Positions 1 to 8,560 of a stretch of DNA of 10,131 nt are shown here, in pieces. Location of the stretch: contig JACVTC010000756.1 of NCBI GenBank assembly GCA_016946835.1, positions 1-10,131 on the forward strand, given 5' to 3'. Both the position numbers and the translations under genes were made by a program. The notes beneath the pieces were generated by a model. It was not told the DNA's origin. It searched no databases and was given only the letters and a program-made list of their open reading frames with translations. How positions within the stretch are numbered: position 1 is the first letter of the stretch; every line of letters begins with the position of its first letter. The stretch comes from Neocallimastix lanati (nom. inval.). Lineage: Eukaryota; Neocallimastigomycota; Neocallimastigomycetes; Neocallimastigales; Neocallimastigaceae.

Positions 1-587
1 ATACATCATTTCTACCACTTCGTTTTTAGCAGAATCATAAACACCAATGGTTGGATTAAAACATATTTCATTATATATTTGTCTTTCTGAAGTTCCTGAA
101 ATATTAACCACGTCAGGACTATTATAATCAATAAACCTACATTATTATTAATACATAAATAATCATTATAATTATTAATTAATTAATTAATTAATAAATA
201 AATAAATAAATAAATAAATAAATATATTAATTCTATTATTTACATGTAATAAAATGACGTAAAATAGGGTAAAATTTCATCAGGGATCGGCATATTAGGA
301 TCATAGGAATAATTATCCATAGAACCATCAGAATTATTATTGTTACCTTGTAACTGTTGAAAATAATAATTTTCAAAATCATACTGAGTGACAATTCTTT
401 CATCACGAAATTCTTTGGCTTTATTATACTCTATGTAGTATTTATTAACCATTTTTTGTAAAATTTGATAATTTTCCCAAAATAAAACATTTTCTACAGA
501 AAATTCTTTTATTGCAATTTCTCTTAATTCACTAACTAGTGACGGTGTATTTAAAAGTTTATAAAAATACTGAAGTGAATTCATTGG
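1..587 (-). CDS. Exons 11-12: RGS domain, C-terminal part cut by window edge
   Basis: Exon 11 (587-244) opens at acceptor TATTAG and encodes NSLQYFYKLLNTPSLVSEL, then EFSVENVLFWENYQIL, the hallmark RGS helix region; Glu375 and Asn376 match the G-alpha contact pair of the family. A long charged stretch and an Asn/Ser/Tyr-rich insert (GNNNNSDGSMDNYSYD) precede IPDEILPYFTSFYYM. The split Met codon joins exon 12 (136-1), which gives FIDYNSPDVVNISGTSERQ, matching the VNxxxxxR contact loop near the domain's end, and FNPTIGVYDSAKNEVVEMMY, the start of the last helices. The key contact residues are present, so GAP activity is plausible. The last few residues and stop lie left of the window. Confidence 0.9.
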
Positions 588-677
588 CTAATAAATACGT
601 TATTTCATTTTTTTTTTTTTTTTTTTTTGGAAAGATATATTATAAAGTATTAATTATCATTAATATATTAATTAATG

Positions 678-725
<48 letters not shown>

Positions 726-3268
726 TTTTAATTATGATTATGATTTTAGTTTTAATATGTCATTATCATTATCAAAATTAATATTATTAGTGTAATTTAT
801 ATTTATATTATTATTAATTTTTTTTTTTTTTGCTTTATGCTTACATCTTGAAAATAGATATTTTTTGAAAGTTTATTTCTATAATAATGTATAACTGGTA
901 GTATGATAGATGTAAAAAAACATATACATTAAATTAAAAGAGAAAAACATTTTTCCACCTTTGGTTTTTTCATAAATATCAAGAAAGCCCCTACGTATAT
1001 TTTCATTAATATCAAAATATGTTGATTTAATTGTTGCATTCTTTTGAAGAATAATATTGATAATATTGAATGCTAGAGTCATTATCGAAACACTGAGACA
1101 TTCAAACTATTAAATTTTTTTATTTTTATTTTTATTTTAATTTTTTTTTTTTTAATTTTTTTTTTTTTTTTTTTTTAAAAAAAATTGTAATAATTAAATA
1201 GTGAAAATAAATTATATTGTATTTTGTAATAAAATAAATATTAGTATTAACACAATTTTTTTTTTCTGTTAAATGGATATATAATTTATTAAGTATTTTA
1301 ATTACTATAAAATTTTAAAATATATATATTATATTATATTTTACTAACCTTAACACCATATTTATTAACATCTTTAACATTAATAAGTAATATAGCAAAT
1401 ATAAAGTTGAAAGTCATAAAGAAAAAACCAAATATAATAACAACTATATAAACTTTTTCACCTTTATTATTTTTAAAAGAAATCATAGTATCTTCTAATT
1501 TCCAAATACTTTTATTTTATATAAATATATACATTTAATTTTAAATAATACAAACAAAAAAAAAAAATAAAAATAAAAATAAAAATAAAAAAAAAAATAA
1601 AAATAAAAAAAAAAATAAAAAAAAAAATAAAAAAAAAAAAAAAAAAAAAATAAAAAAAAAAAAAATAAAAATAAAAATAAAATAAAAATAAAAATAAATT
1701 AATAAATTATTATCATTAAATAATAAAATAAGAATAAGAAAAGAAATAATATATATATATTAATTTATAACTTACGGGCAATCTTTTCTAACTTCGCTAT
1801 CTATTAAATAAATTAAAAATGTAACAGCAATAGCAATTAACTTTTATATATATATATATATATTTTAATAAATTTTCATTACTTCGTTTTTTTTTTTTTT
1901 TTTTTTAATTTATTTTCTCTATCACATTTTTATTCTAATTTATTTTTATTTTTTATTTTTTAAAATTTATGAGTTGATATAGTTACCGAAGGAATAATAA
2001 TGAATAAAGCAGTAACAATTTTAATTTTTTTGGAAAGTAAATGTAAATAATTATTTGGTTCATGTATAATATTTTCCTTTCTAGGATTATTATATTTTTT
2101 CTTTGAAATTGAAGTAACTTTGTATATAAATTTATTTTTATAAAATGAATATAATTTACAAAATTACATTTAAATATTCAAATACATTATATATATTTAA
2201 ATACATATATATATACCTTTGAAAATGTTATAATGATAAAATAAAATAACTCGAAGACTTCTCGTTAAAAAGCTAATTAAAAAGAATATAATAATTTATT
2301 TTTATAGTTATTTATTTAGAAATAAATATATATATATATATATTTATTAAATAATACTTATTTACATTAAATTAATAATAGTATTTAAAATATTAGCAGA
2401 AATAACAGTTACTATTATACATGTATAAAATATAAAAAAAAATTAATATATATTTAAAATATATATCTATTATGATAATATTTATTTTATAATATATTCT
2501 ATAAAAATAATTACAAAAGCAAGGAACTTCAGTTAGTTGAGGTAACTATTAAAAATTAATTATAGAATTGAATTAAAAAAAAACAAAGTTTAAATTATTA
2601 TTATTATATTATTATTTTATATATATATTTTTTTATTTTATTCAATTTTATTTTTATTTTTATTTTTATATTTATTTTTTTATTTTTTTATTTTTTTATT
2701 TTTTTATTTTTTTATCTTTTAAATTATTAATACTTACAAAAATAATGAATAAATCTATTGATATGAATATACCTTCAGTAAATGTTAAACCGAAATTTCG
2801 TTGATGTATTATATAGGAATTTCTTAATTTATAAAATCTTAATTTAAATAGTGTTATAATACATTTTTTAGACAAGACGACATACATATATATTATTTCA
2901 AATTTTAATAATAATAACAAAAAAATATATATTTTTTTTTTTATATAAAAAAAATAAAAACTCACATTATCAAGAATGTAACTGTTATAATAGATATGAA
3001 AAAGAAAAGAAATAAGTATATACTCCTTTCTACTATAAAAGTATCAGTAAGAAATCCAGTTCGAGCATATTCATCAAGTTCCTCTTTACTAACAATAGTA
3101 CTATTGAAAAACAGACAAAGATTCTATAAAAGGAATATTCATAATTTAATAATATTATTATATTATTAATAATTTATATGAATCTTTTATTTTTATATTT
3201 TTTAATTAAAATAATATTATAAGGTAATATTTCCCTTAATTACATACATTAAATAAATTTTTAACCAT
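1..3268 (-). CDS. Seven-transmembrane receptor fused to RGS domain, 12 exons, 3' end off the window
   Basis: Inferred exons, 5' to 3': 3268-3248, 3123-2966, 2837-2738, 2545-2515, 2411-2366, 2272-2217, 2117-1987, 1840-1776, 1508-1349, 1106-845, 587-244, 136-1. All introns are GT..AG and all phases agree, giving about 503 residues so far, allowing for one slipped base at 914-920. Likely membrane helices: about 42-62, 77-95, 104-124, 170-194, 222-245, 258-276 and 309-330. Cys102 (VPCF, before helix 3) and Cys202 (RKDCP, loop 2) could form the usual GPCR disulfide. The RGS domain starts near 347 with EFSVENVLFWE and continues through FIDYNSPDVVNIS. By family knowledge, RGS domains speed GTP hydrolysis by G-alpha, and 7TM-RGS fusions occur in fungi and plants. 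The protein would sit in the plasma membrane with the RGS domain inside. Ligand unknown. The fold call is firm; the first exon is less so. Confidence 0.86.
137..243 (-). repeat. Intron 11 with (TTAA)n and (TAAA)n tracts
   Basis: The intron splitting the RGS domain (donor GTAAAT at 243-238, acceptor ATGTAG ending at 137) contains a plus-strand TTAA repeat at about 174-194 that passes directly into a TAAA repeat at about 195-223. Confidence 0.8.
588..844 (-). repeat. Intron 10 with poly(T) and (TAA)n microsatellite
   Basis: This intron, between the helix 7 exon and the RGS exon, contains a plus-strand T run near 609-628, about 15 units of TAA at about 680-724, and another T run near 819-831. 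Confidence 0.8.
845..1106 (-). CDS. Exon 10: helices 6 and 7, with a one-base frame slip
   Basis: The acceptor TTTAATAG precedes FECLSVSIMTLAFNIINIIL (helix 6). A hydrophilic third extracellular loop of about 32 residues with NAT and ending near EKTKGGK follows, then helix 7 beginning MFFSFNLMYMF. In the raw sequence that frame ends at a TAG near 881-879. The neighbouring frame supplies TSIILPVIHYYRNKLSKN, the expected end of helix 7 with its Pro, and leads straight to the donor GTAAGC (844-839) in the phase needed for the RGS exon. The two frames meet at a run of seven A on the plus strand (914-920); six would give one uninterrupted exon. Confidence 0.8.
1107..1348 (-). repeat. Intron 9, T-rich homopolymer blocks
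   Basis: The intron between exons 9 and 10 uses donor GTTAGT and acceptor TTTAATAG. It carries several plus-strand T runs between about 1116 and 1180 and is otherwise plain A/T. Confidence 0.75.
1349..3123 (-). CDS. Exons 2-9: N-terminal segment and transmembrane helices 1-5
   Basis: Exon 2 (3123-2966) gives NSTIVSKEELDEYARTGF, with a possible N-glycosylation site, then helix 1. Exon 3 (2837-2738) gives the polar loop SYIIHQRNFG and helix 2. Exon 4 (2545-2515, 31 nt) gives LPQLTEVPCF. Exon 5 (2411-2366, 46 nt) gives helix 3. Exon 6 (2272-2217, 56 nt) gives the intracellular end FLTRSLRVILFYHYN. Exon 7 (2117-1987) gives a Lys/Asn-rich cytoplasmic loop and half of helix 4. Exon 8 (1840-1776) gives the rest of helix 4 and the DSEVRKDCP loop. 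Exon 9 (1508-1349) gives the IWKLEDTM loop, helix 5 and VKDVNKYGVK. Donors seen: GTGAG, GTAAGT, GTAATT, GTAAAT, GTATAT, GTAACT, GTAAG and GTTAGT. Each join restores an open frame, which is the main evidence for the model. Confidence 0.82.
1509..1775 (-). repeat. Intron 8 with long A-rich (AAAAAT)-like tract
   Basis: The longest intron of the gene. Plus-strand 1554-1697 is almost entirely A interrupted by single T at irregular 5-20 base spacing, with some AAAAAT hexamer periodicity. On the coding strand this is a T-rich block upstream of the acceptor. Confidence 0.8.
3248..3268 (-). CDS. Tentative first coding exon of the 7TM-RGS gene
   Basis: ATG at 3268-3266 begins a seven-codon exon (MVKNLFN) ending at a strong fungal-type donor GTATGT (3247-3242). 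An in-frame TAA lies two codons upstream of the ATG. Splicing to 3123 (acceptor TTTTATAG) keeps phase 0 and joins the exon to a short extracellular segment of about 34 residues before helix 1. There is no signal peptide, which is acceptable for a receptor using helix 1 as its membrane anchor. Because the exon is so short, a different upstream exon cannot be excluded. Confidence 0.5.
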
Positions 3269-3645
3269 CTTTGCTTATTTTGTGAATAATGTTATTGGTA
3301 TATTAGCATTGATATAAATTTTATTATTCTATTTTCATAATTTTTTTTATTTCATTATTAATTTTTTTTTTAGAAATCTTTTTGTTTATATATAACATAT
3401 AATAGTTATTAAATTTTAATTTACAAAAGACATTTCATTTAATATTAATATTATTAATATCAATATATGTATATTTTAATTATCTGATAAATATTGATAT
3501 TATTAATAATATTAAATTTAAAAGAAAATTACTGATTATTAATTATTATTTTAATTATAATAAAGTAGAATTAAAAAAAAATAATTTAGGAATATTATAG
3601 ACATTTATTATTATGTTCTATAATTATTTTTTTGAAATCTCTTTA
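3269..3645. promoter_or_regulatory. 5' flank of the 7TM-RGS gene
   Basis: Non-coding A/T-rich DNA upstream of the proposed start codon. Any promoter should lie here, but no motif can be assigned with confidence because TATA-like strings occur everywhere. The only clear structure is the inverted repeat at 3437-3517. Confidence 0.35.
3437..3517. repeat. Imperfect inverted repeat (hairpin), arms 27-30 nt
   Basis: The left arm 3437-3466 and the reverse complement of the right arm 3491-3517 share an 11-base outer block (ATTTAATATTA) and a 10-base inner block (ATATCAATAT). They are separated by a short unequal middle of 9 versus 6 bases; the loop is 24 nt. It lies about 170 bp upstream of the proposed receptor start. 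Confidence 0.6.
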
Positions 3646-3677
3646 TTTTTTTTTTTTTTTTTTGTTAAAAAAAGATG

Positions 3678-3720
<43 letters not shown>
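3646..3720. repeat. T18 / A43 homopolymer pair
   Basis: A run of 18 T (3646-3663) is followed after 14 bases by a run of 43 A (3678-3720). The two could pair as a hairpin. The exact lengths may be affected by sequencing slippage. Confidence 0.8.
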
Positions 3721-3722
<2 letters not shown>

Positions 3723-4290
3723 AATATAAAGATATATCTTTATTTAAATATTATTTGTTTTGATTTTCATTTTTTTTTTTATTTTTTATTTATGGGTTAT
3801 ACTTGACTTTTTTATTATTATTATTATTATTATTAATTTAATAACTTTAATTATTAATATTTTAATTTTTTTTTTTTTAATATTTTAATTTTTTTTTTTT
3901 TATCTTTTTCTTTAAACTTTATTATTAAATAGAATTTAATTATAATTTAATTATGGTATAAACTTTAAATTTTTTTTTTTGTTTTTCTTTTTTTAATATT
4001 TATATAATTATGGCAAAAATTGTTTTATATATTTATATATTTTTATTTTATTTATTTTTTATTATTATTTATTATTTATTATTTATTATTATTTATTATT
4101 ATTTATTATTTATTATTTATTATTTATTATTATTTATTATTTATTATTATTTAATATTTAATATTTATTATTTATTTTATCCCTTATTTATTTATTTATT
4201 TATTATTTATTATTATTTATTTATTATTATTGAGTTATTTATTTGTATTTTTATGTTATTTTGAAAATCTTTTTTTTTTTTTTTTATTAT
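3721..4290. repeat. Low-complexity T-rich DNA with TTA/TTAT tract
   Basis: No gene is visible. It contains T runs at 3770-3780, 3867-3878, 3889-3901 and 3970-3980, then an irregular TTATTATTTATT-type repeat at about 4040-4235. The open frame through the repeat encodes only Ile/Tyr/Leu/Phe and is a by-product of the repeat. Confidence 0.75.
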
Positions 4291-5480
4291 TTCTCATCTG
4301 ATTTACAAACACAACACTGCACAAACATATTAAATGTATAAAAATATTGCTAGGCTAACATATTCTATAAATTAAATTTTTTAAGTTTATATGTAATAAA
4401 CATAGATATATATAAAAAGACTGATTATATATATTATCTATAACTTAATATATGTATAATTTAATATGAAATAATAATCAATATAATATAAGTAATAACC
4501 AATAAATTCGCTGCTTATTATTTTTTATATAAAATATACTATTTATTATATTTATTATTTATTATATATAATATATATTATTAATTATTAATTATTAATT
4601 GTTAATTTATTTATTTATTATTTATTTTATTTATTATTAAAATAGTAATCATAAATAAATTAGCAACAATAATTAATAAATTTTAATATATTCAAAAATA
4701 GGCATTATATAATAATATATTTCAAAAAAAAAAAATAAAAAAAAAAAAAAAATTTTTTTTTTAATTAGTTATTTTAATCAAATTTGGGTCTTTTTGTTTT
4801 AAACATAATACATAAAAATGAAAAAGTCGTTTAATAAATAGATAAATAAATTATTTTTTTTCATATAAAGTATTTTAAAATTATGCTTTTTAATAATAAT
4901 AATATTAATTTTTTTCTTTATTTTTTAATTTTTATTCTATATTTAATTATTTTAACAATAAATATATATTATCATAATATACATAATTCATATAATTTAT
5001 TATAATAAAGTAAAAAAAAATTATAAATACTTATAATAGAAATAGAGAATAGAAAAAATCAGATTATATAATTACTAAAAAAAAAGTGGAGTTTTATTTA
5101 TTTGTATATATATATATATTACAGTATATTTATATATATTATTTTAATATTAGAATTCTTTATTGTAATATATTTTGTATGTATATTGATATAATTAGAG
5201 ATTATAAAATTAATATATTAAATTTAAAAAAATTATAAATAAAGTTTATTTCGTATAAACAATTAAATTTTTAATAATTAAAAAATTTTTAAGATTATTC
5301 TTTTTTTTTTTTTTTGGAAAGAAACAAAAATTAAATTTATTATTATTTGATATAAAAATAAATTTTTTATTTAAATTAAAAAAAAAAAAAAAATAAACAT
5401 TCCTAATAGTAATTAATAATAATAATTATAAAGTAAAATGGTTCAAAACTTTTGAAGAAATAAAAATATGTATCATTATT
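4291..5480. other. Intergenic A/T-rich DNA, no gene seen
   Basis: Both strands are closed by frequent stops. The only richer patch is 4290-4360. On the minus strand it could read CCVCKSDEK followed by a stop, after a GTGCAG acceptor-like site, but nothing upstream supports an exon chain. T/A homopolymers occur at 4266-4285, 4725-4760, 5301-5315 and 5378-5393. Confidence 0.6.
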
Positions 5481-5512
5481 ATAATAATATAATATATATA
5501 TTATATTATTAT
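5481..5512. repeat. Perfect 32-bp palindrome
   Basis: The 16 bases from 5481 are the exact reverse complement of the 16 bases ending at 5512, with no spacer, so the site could extrude as a cruciform. Only A and T are involved, which makes chance occurrence more likely than for mixed sequence. Confidence 0.85.
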
Positions 5513-5942
5513 TTATTACTGTTTTTATATTATATTTGATAATACCATGGTTTTTTTTTCTTTTTCATGGAATTTCATACTAAATTTTAAAATGATAAAT
5601 AATATTTATAATATAATTTAAAAGATGATCAAAATTTATTTTTCTAACCATGAATTGTTAATTATATGGATTAAGAATTTTTAAGTAACTAATTAATCTT
5701 ATTGAATAATTTAATTTTTGTAATTGTTTTTTAATATTAAGTTTTATATAATTATAGTTTAATACTATATATATTTAATTCAAACAAAGTGGAAATTGAA
5801 TATTAAAATAAAATAGAAAAAAATGTATTTAAAATTAAATAATAAAATAAACCCTTATTTACATATTTACATATCTATTTAAATATATATATATTATTAT
5901 TATTATTTTTTTTTTTTTTAAAAAAAGATAATTTCAATACAT
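5513..5942. other. Intergenic A/T-rich DNA, no gene seen
   Basis: No open frame of useful length or spliced chain could be followed on either strand. A short CCATG...CATGG inverted pair flanks a T-rich run near 5547-5571. Confidence 0.6.
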
Positions 5943-5992
5943 GAAAAAAAAAAAAGAAAAGAAAAAAAAAAGAAAAAAGAAAAAAAAAAAAA
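5943..5992. repeat. 50-nt purine-only tract
   Basis: An uninterrupted A/G run on the plus strand, mostly A with five or six single G. A plus-strand T run follows directly from 5994. Confidence 0.85.
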
Positions 5993-6341
5993 CTTTTTTT
6001 TTGTTTATCTTTTTAAAAAAATTTTAATTTATTATAATTATGGTAAAGATAAAAATCCACCAATAATTTTAATTTTTTTTTATTTATTGTTATTTTTTTC
6101 ATTTCCTTAAAAAGAAATATAAAAATAAATTAAATTAAAATATTTTAAGAATTAAAGTTTAATCTTTAATTTAATAAATTAAAAATATATTAATTTAATT
6201 AATCCTTTAATTTATATTTTCAATATTATCCAAAATGTAAAGTATTTTTAATATTTTAATAAAAATAAAATTCAAAAAAATAATTATTTTATTATCTTTA
6301 AATTCTAAATTTGATAAATTAAAAAATTTTTTTTTATTTAA
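5993..6341. other. Intergenic A/T-rich DNA, no gene seen
   Basis: Stop-dense in all frames; no repeats beyond short A and T runs. Confidence 0.6.
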
Positions 6342-6396
6342 CTTTTTTTTTTTTTTTTTTTCCTTTTTTTTCTTTTCCTTTTTTTCTTTTTCTTTT
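6342..6396. repeat. 55-nt pyrimidine-only tract
   Basis: An uninterrupted C/T run on the plus strand ending in TTTTGTAG, which looks like a fungal 3' splice site. The sequence after it (T-rich, stop-laden) shows no coding character, so I do not call an exon. Confidence 0.85.
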
Positions 6397-6880
6397 GTAG
6401 TATTTTTTTATTTTTACATTGTTTTTATTTTTTTCTTTTTTTTTAATCCTTTACTTTAAATAAATATAAAAATTATTATTATTTTTTAATATGAAATATA
6501 GAAATATAGAAATATAGAAATTAAAAATAAAGTATTATATTATAGAAAATTAAATAAATGATTAATAGAAACAGATAAAATTTTTTTATATTTAAATAAC
6601 AATTTTTAAAAAAAATATATATTTTTTTTTTGTATTATTTTTAGTCAAAAGATATATTATTTTTATTTTTATTTATTTATAAATTTTTGTTTGTTTGCTT
6701 TTTTGTATATTAAAATTAATTAATAATATATGATTAAAATTTTTATTATTATTACTTTGGCAATATAAAATATTCGATGCATATTTTAATATATACAAAA
6801 AAAAAAACACTCTATATAAATAAATAAAAAAAGAATATTTTTTTATTAAAGGTAGACATTTTTAACTTTTATTTTTTTTT
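6397..6880. other. Intergenic A/T-rich DNA with a short 8-bp tandem repeat
   Basis: No gene is visible. An 8-base unit GAAATATA is repeated about three and a half times at 6493-6521. Confidence 0.65.
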
Positions 6881-6963
6881 TTTTTAAATTTAAATCCACA
6901 ATTAAATTCTATTGTTTTCTATTTTTTAATTTTAAACCCACAATTAATTCTATTGTTTTTCTA
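6881..6963 (+). repeat. Tandem duplication, two copies of about 41 bp
   Basis: Copy 1 is 6881-6921 and copy 2 is 6922-6963. Both contain CCACAATTAA followed by TTCTATTGTTTT; they differ by a few substitutions and single-base indels. Confidence 0.85.
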
Positions 6964-7074
6964 AAAGATTATATACAAATTATTGAAACAAATATTAATA
7001 GTTGTTGTTGTGATGTCTAACAATTGAAATAAAAAAAAAAATTTAAATCTACTTTTTCTAAATTTTTTATTTTA

Positions 7075-7202
7075 TTTTATTCTTTTATTATTTTATTATT
7101 TTATATTATTTTATTATTTTATTATTTTATTATTATATTATAGATTTATTATATTATTTTATTATATTATTATATTATTATATTATTATATTATTTTATT
7201 AC
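7075..7202 (+). repeat. TTATTTTATTA-type minisatellite
   Basis: Irregular tandem array of ATTTT/ATTATT units, drifting into ATT-ATT-AT units after 7140. Confidence 0.75.
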
Positions 7203-7588
7203 TTATTAAACTGTTTTTTTTTTTTTTTTTTTGCAATATCATATTTATTTCTTTTTTTTTTTTTTTTTAATTAATTAAAAATGAAAATTATTTTTTAAGT
7301 AATGTTTCCTTTTTATTTTTAATATATTATAAATAAATATCATATGAATAAAAAAGATGAAAATATCTTTAATTTTTTTTTTTTTATCTTTGATATATTA
7401 AACATATAGAAAAGATAAAAAATTTAATAAAAATATAAATAAATAAATTATTAATAAATAAATAAATTATTAATAAATAAATAAATTATAAAATAACGTT
7501 AATGTCCTATTTAATTTTTATAGTAAGAAATAAAATATTTTAATTGAATTTTTAATTAAAATTAAAAAAAAAAAAAGTCATCTTTTTA
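7203..7588. repeat. A/T-rich DNA with a 19-bp tandem repeat
   Basis: No gene is seen. The unit AATAAATTATTAATAAATA is present twice exactly (7442-7460, 7461-7479) plus a partial third copy to about 7490. Poly(T) runs lie at 7215-7232 and 7252-7268. Confidence 0.75.
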
Positions 7589-8240
7589 TCATATGAGATT
7601 ATTTTTTATTATAAATTTACATTATTGCCATTTATGAGATAATTTTTAAGAAAAAAAATAATAAAAATAGTATTAGGAAGAACTGACAAAATCAATACTT
7701 CATTGGAAAAATTCAAAATTATAGAATCCAAATTAATAATTGTTAATGGATAACCTAGAAATGATATTATTAAATTATGTTTTAAATGTTTAATTAATTT
7801 AAATAATATAAATATTGATTTATTATAAATGTAATAAATGATGGAGTAATGATCTAATGAAAAAGATTATTAGAATTCTGTCATAATTATTAATAATTAA
7901 TTAAAAAATTCATAATTGTATAAAATTTTAATATTTTTTAAAAATTTAATTTTTTTAAAAAAAAAAATTAAAATAAATCTTTATCATTAAATATTTTAAA
8001 TAATTATATTATTATTATTTTATTAATCATGGTATAGATCTAAATAATATTAAAGTAGATATTACATCAGGATTATTAAATTCAATAATATCATTAAATA
8101 ATCCTAATTTAAATATTATAGTTATTAATAATAAATAAGACCCTTATAAAAATATTAAAGATTATGAATACATGAATCTTTTAAAAGAAGCAATTAAAAA
8201 ACAAAATATAGTTATTATAAATTATTTATTAGATTATTAA
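7589..8240 (+). pseudogene. Decayed coding relic, ankyrin-repeat-like
   Basis: The plus strand keeps long stretches of one frame: 7589-7639, 7643-7750 (reads TSLEKFKIIESKLIIVNG), then after a TAA 7754-7825 (NDIIKLCFKCLINLNNINID). The frame changes and resumes at about 8010-8240 with INHGIDLNNI, SGLLNSIISLNNPNLNII and, after another TAA at 8136, MNLLKEAIKKQNIVIINYLL. The last motif and the INHGIDLN turn resemble ankyrin repeats (LLxAIxxxNxxIIxxLLxxG; hGxDxN), common in proteins of A/T-rich lower eukaryotes. At least five stops and one or more frame shifts make a functional gene unlikely. Introns could remove some of the stops, but I found no convincing splice pairs. The ankyrin call is a weak similarity judgement. 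Confidence 0.45.
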
Positions 8241-8414
8241 TATTTATAATATTTATTTATATTTAATATTAATATTATCATTCTTTATATAATTACATGA
8301 TTAATGCTTAATATATATACTTTTTTTTATTCATTTACTTAATTATTGGCCATCAATTTTAAAATCATATTAATTAAATAAAAAAATTTATATAAAAAAA
8401 AAAAAAAAAAAAAA
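8241..8414. other. A/T-rich spacer, no gene seen
   Basis: Stop-dense on both strands; ends in an A run (about 8396-8414) that starts the duplicated unit to its right. Confidence 0.6.
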
Positions 8415-8462
8415 GTATAAATTTATAAATAATTTATATGTAATTTACATAAATAAACAGTG

Positions 8463-8500
<38 letters not shown>

Positions 8501-8560
8501 AAAAAAAAAAAAGGATAAGCATATAAATAATTGCTATATAATTCACATAGACATAGTATG
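8396..8560 (+). repeat. Diverged tandem duplication: poly(A) plus 48-bp unit, twice
   Basis: Each unit is a long A run followed by 48 bases. Position-by-position comparison without gaps of 8415-8462 with 8513-8560 gives 34 of 48 matches, including the block TATAAATAATT. The second A run (about 8465-8512, one T inside) is much longer than the first. Confidence 0.65.

Noticed and set aside
895-958. 64-nt intron (GTGGAA ... ACCAG) to explain the frame change in exon 10
   Set aside because: It keeps phase but deletes most of helix 7 and uses a poor donor; a one-base slip at 914-920 explains the frame change while keeping the helix. Not fully excluded.
2696-2965. Whole 89-codon minus-strand open frame as a single small gene
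   Set aside because: Only 2837-2738 fits the receptor chain; the rest is intron sequence on either side of the splice sites.
4010-4264. 84-codon plus-strand open frame starting MAKIVLYIYIF
   Set aside because: It is a translation of a TTA/TTAT repeat; the residues are nearly all Ile, Tyr, Leu and Phe, with no domain, no homologous pattern and no neighbours.
4290-4360. Possible terminal exon on the minus strand (CCVCKSDEK then stop)
   Set aside because: Only nine codons, with no upstream exon that could be joined to it.
6342-6410. Textbook-looking 3' splice site at the end of the pyrimidine tract
   Set aside because: The sequence following it has no open, protein-like frame.
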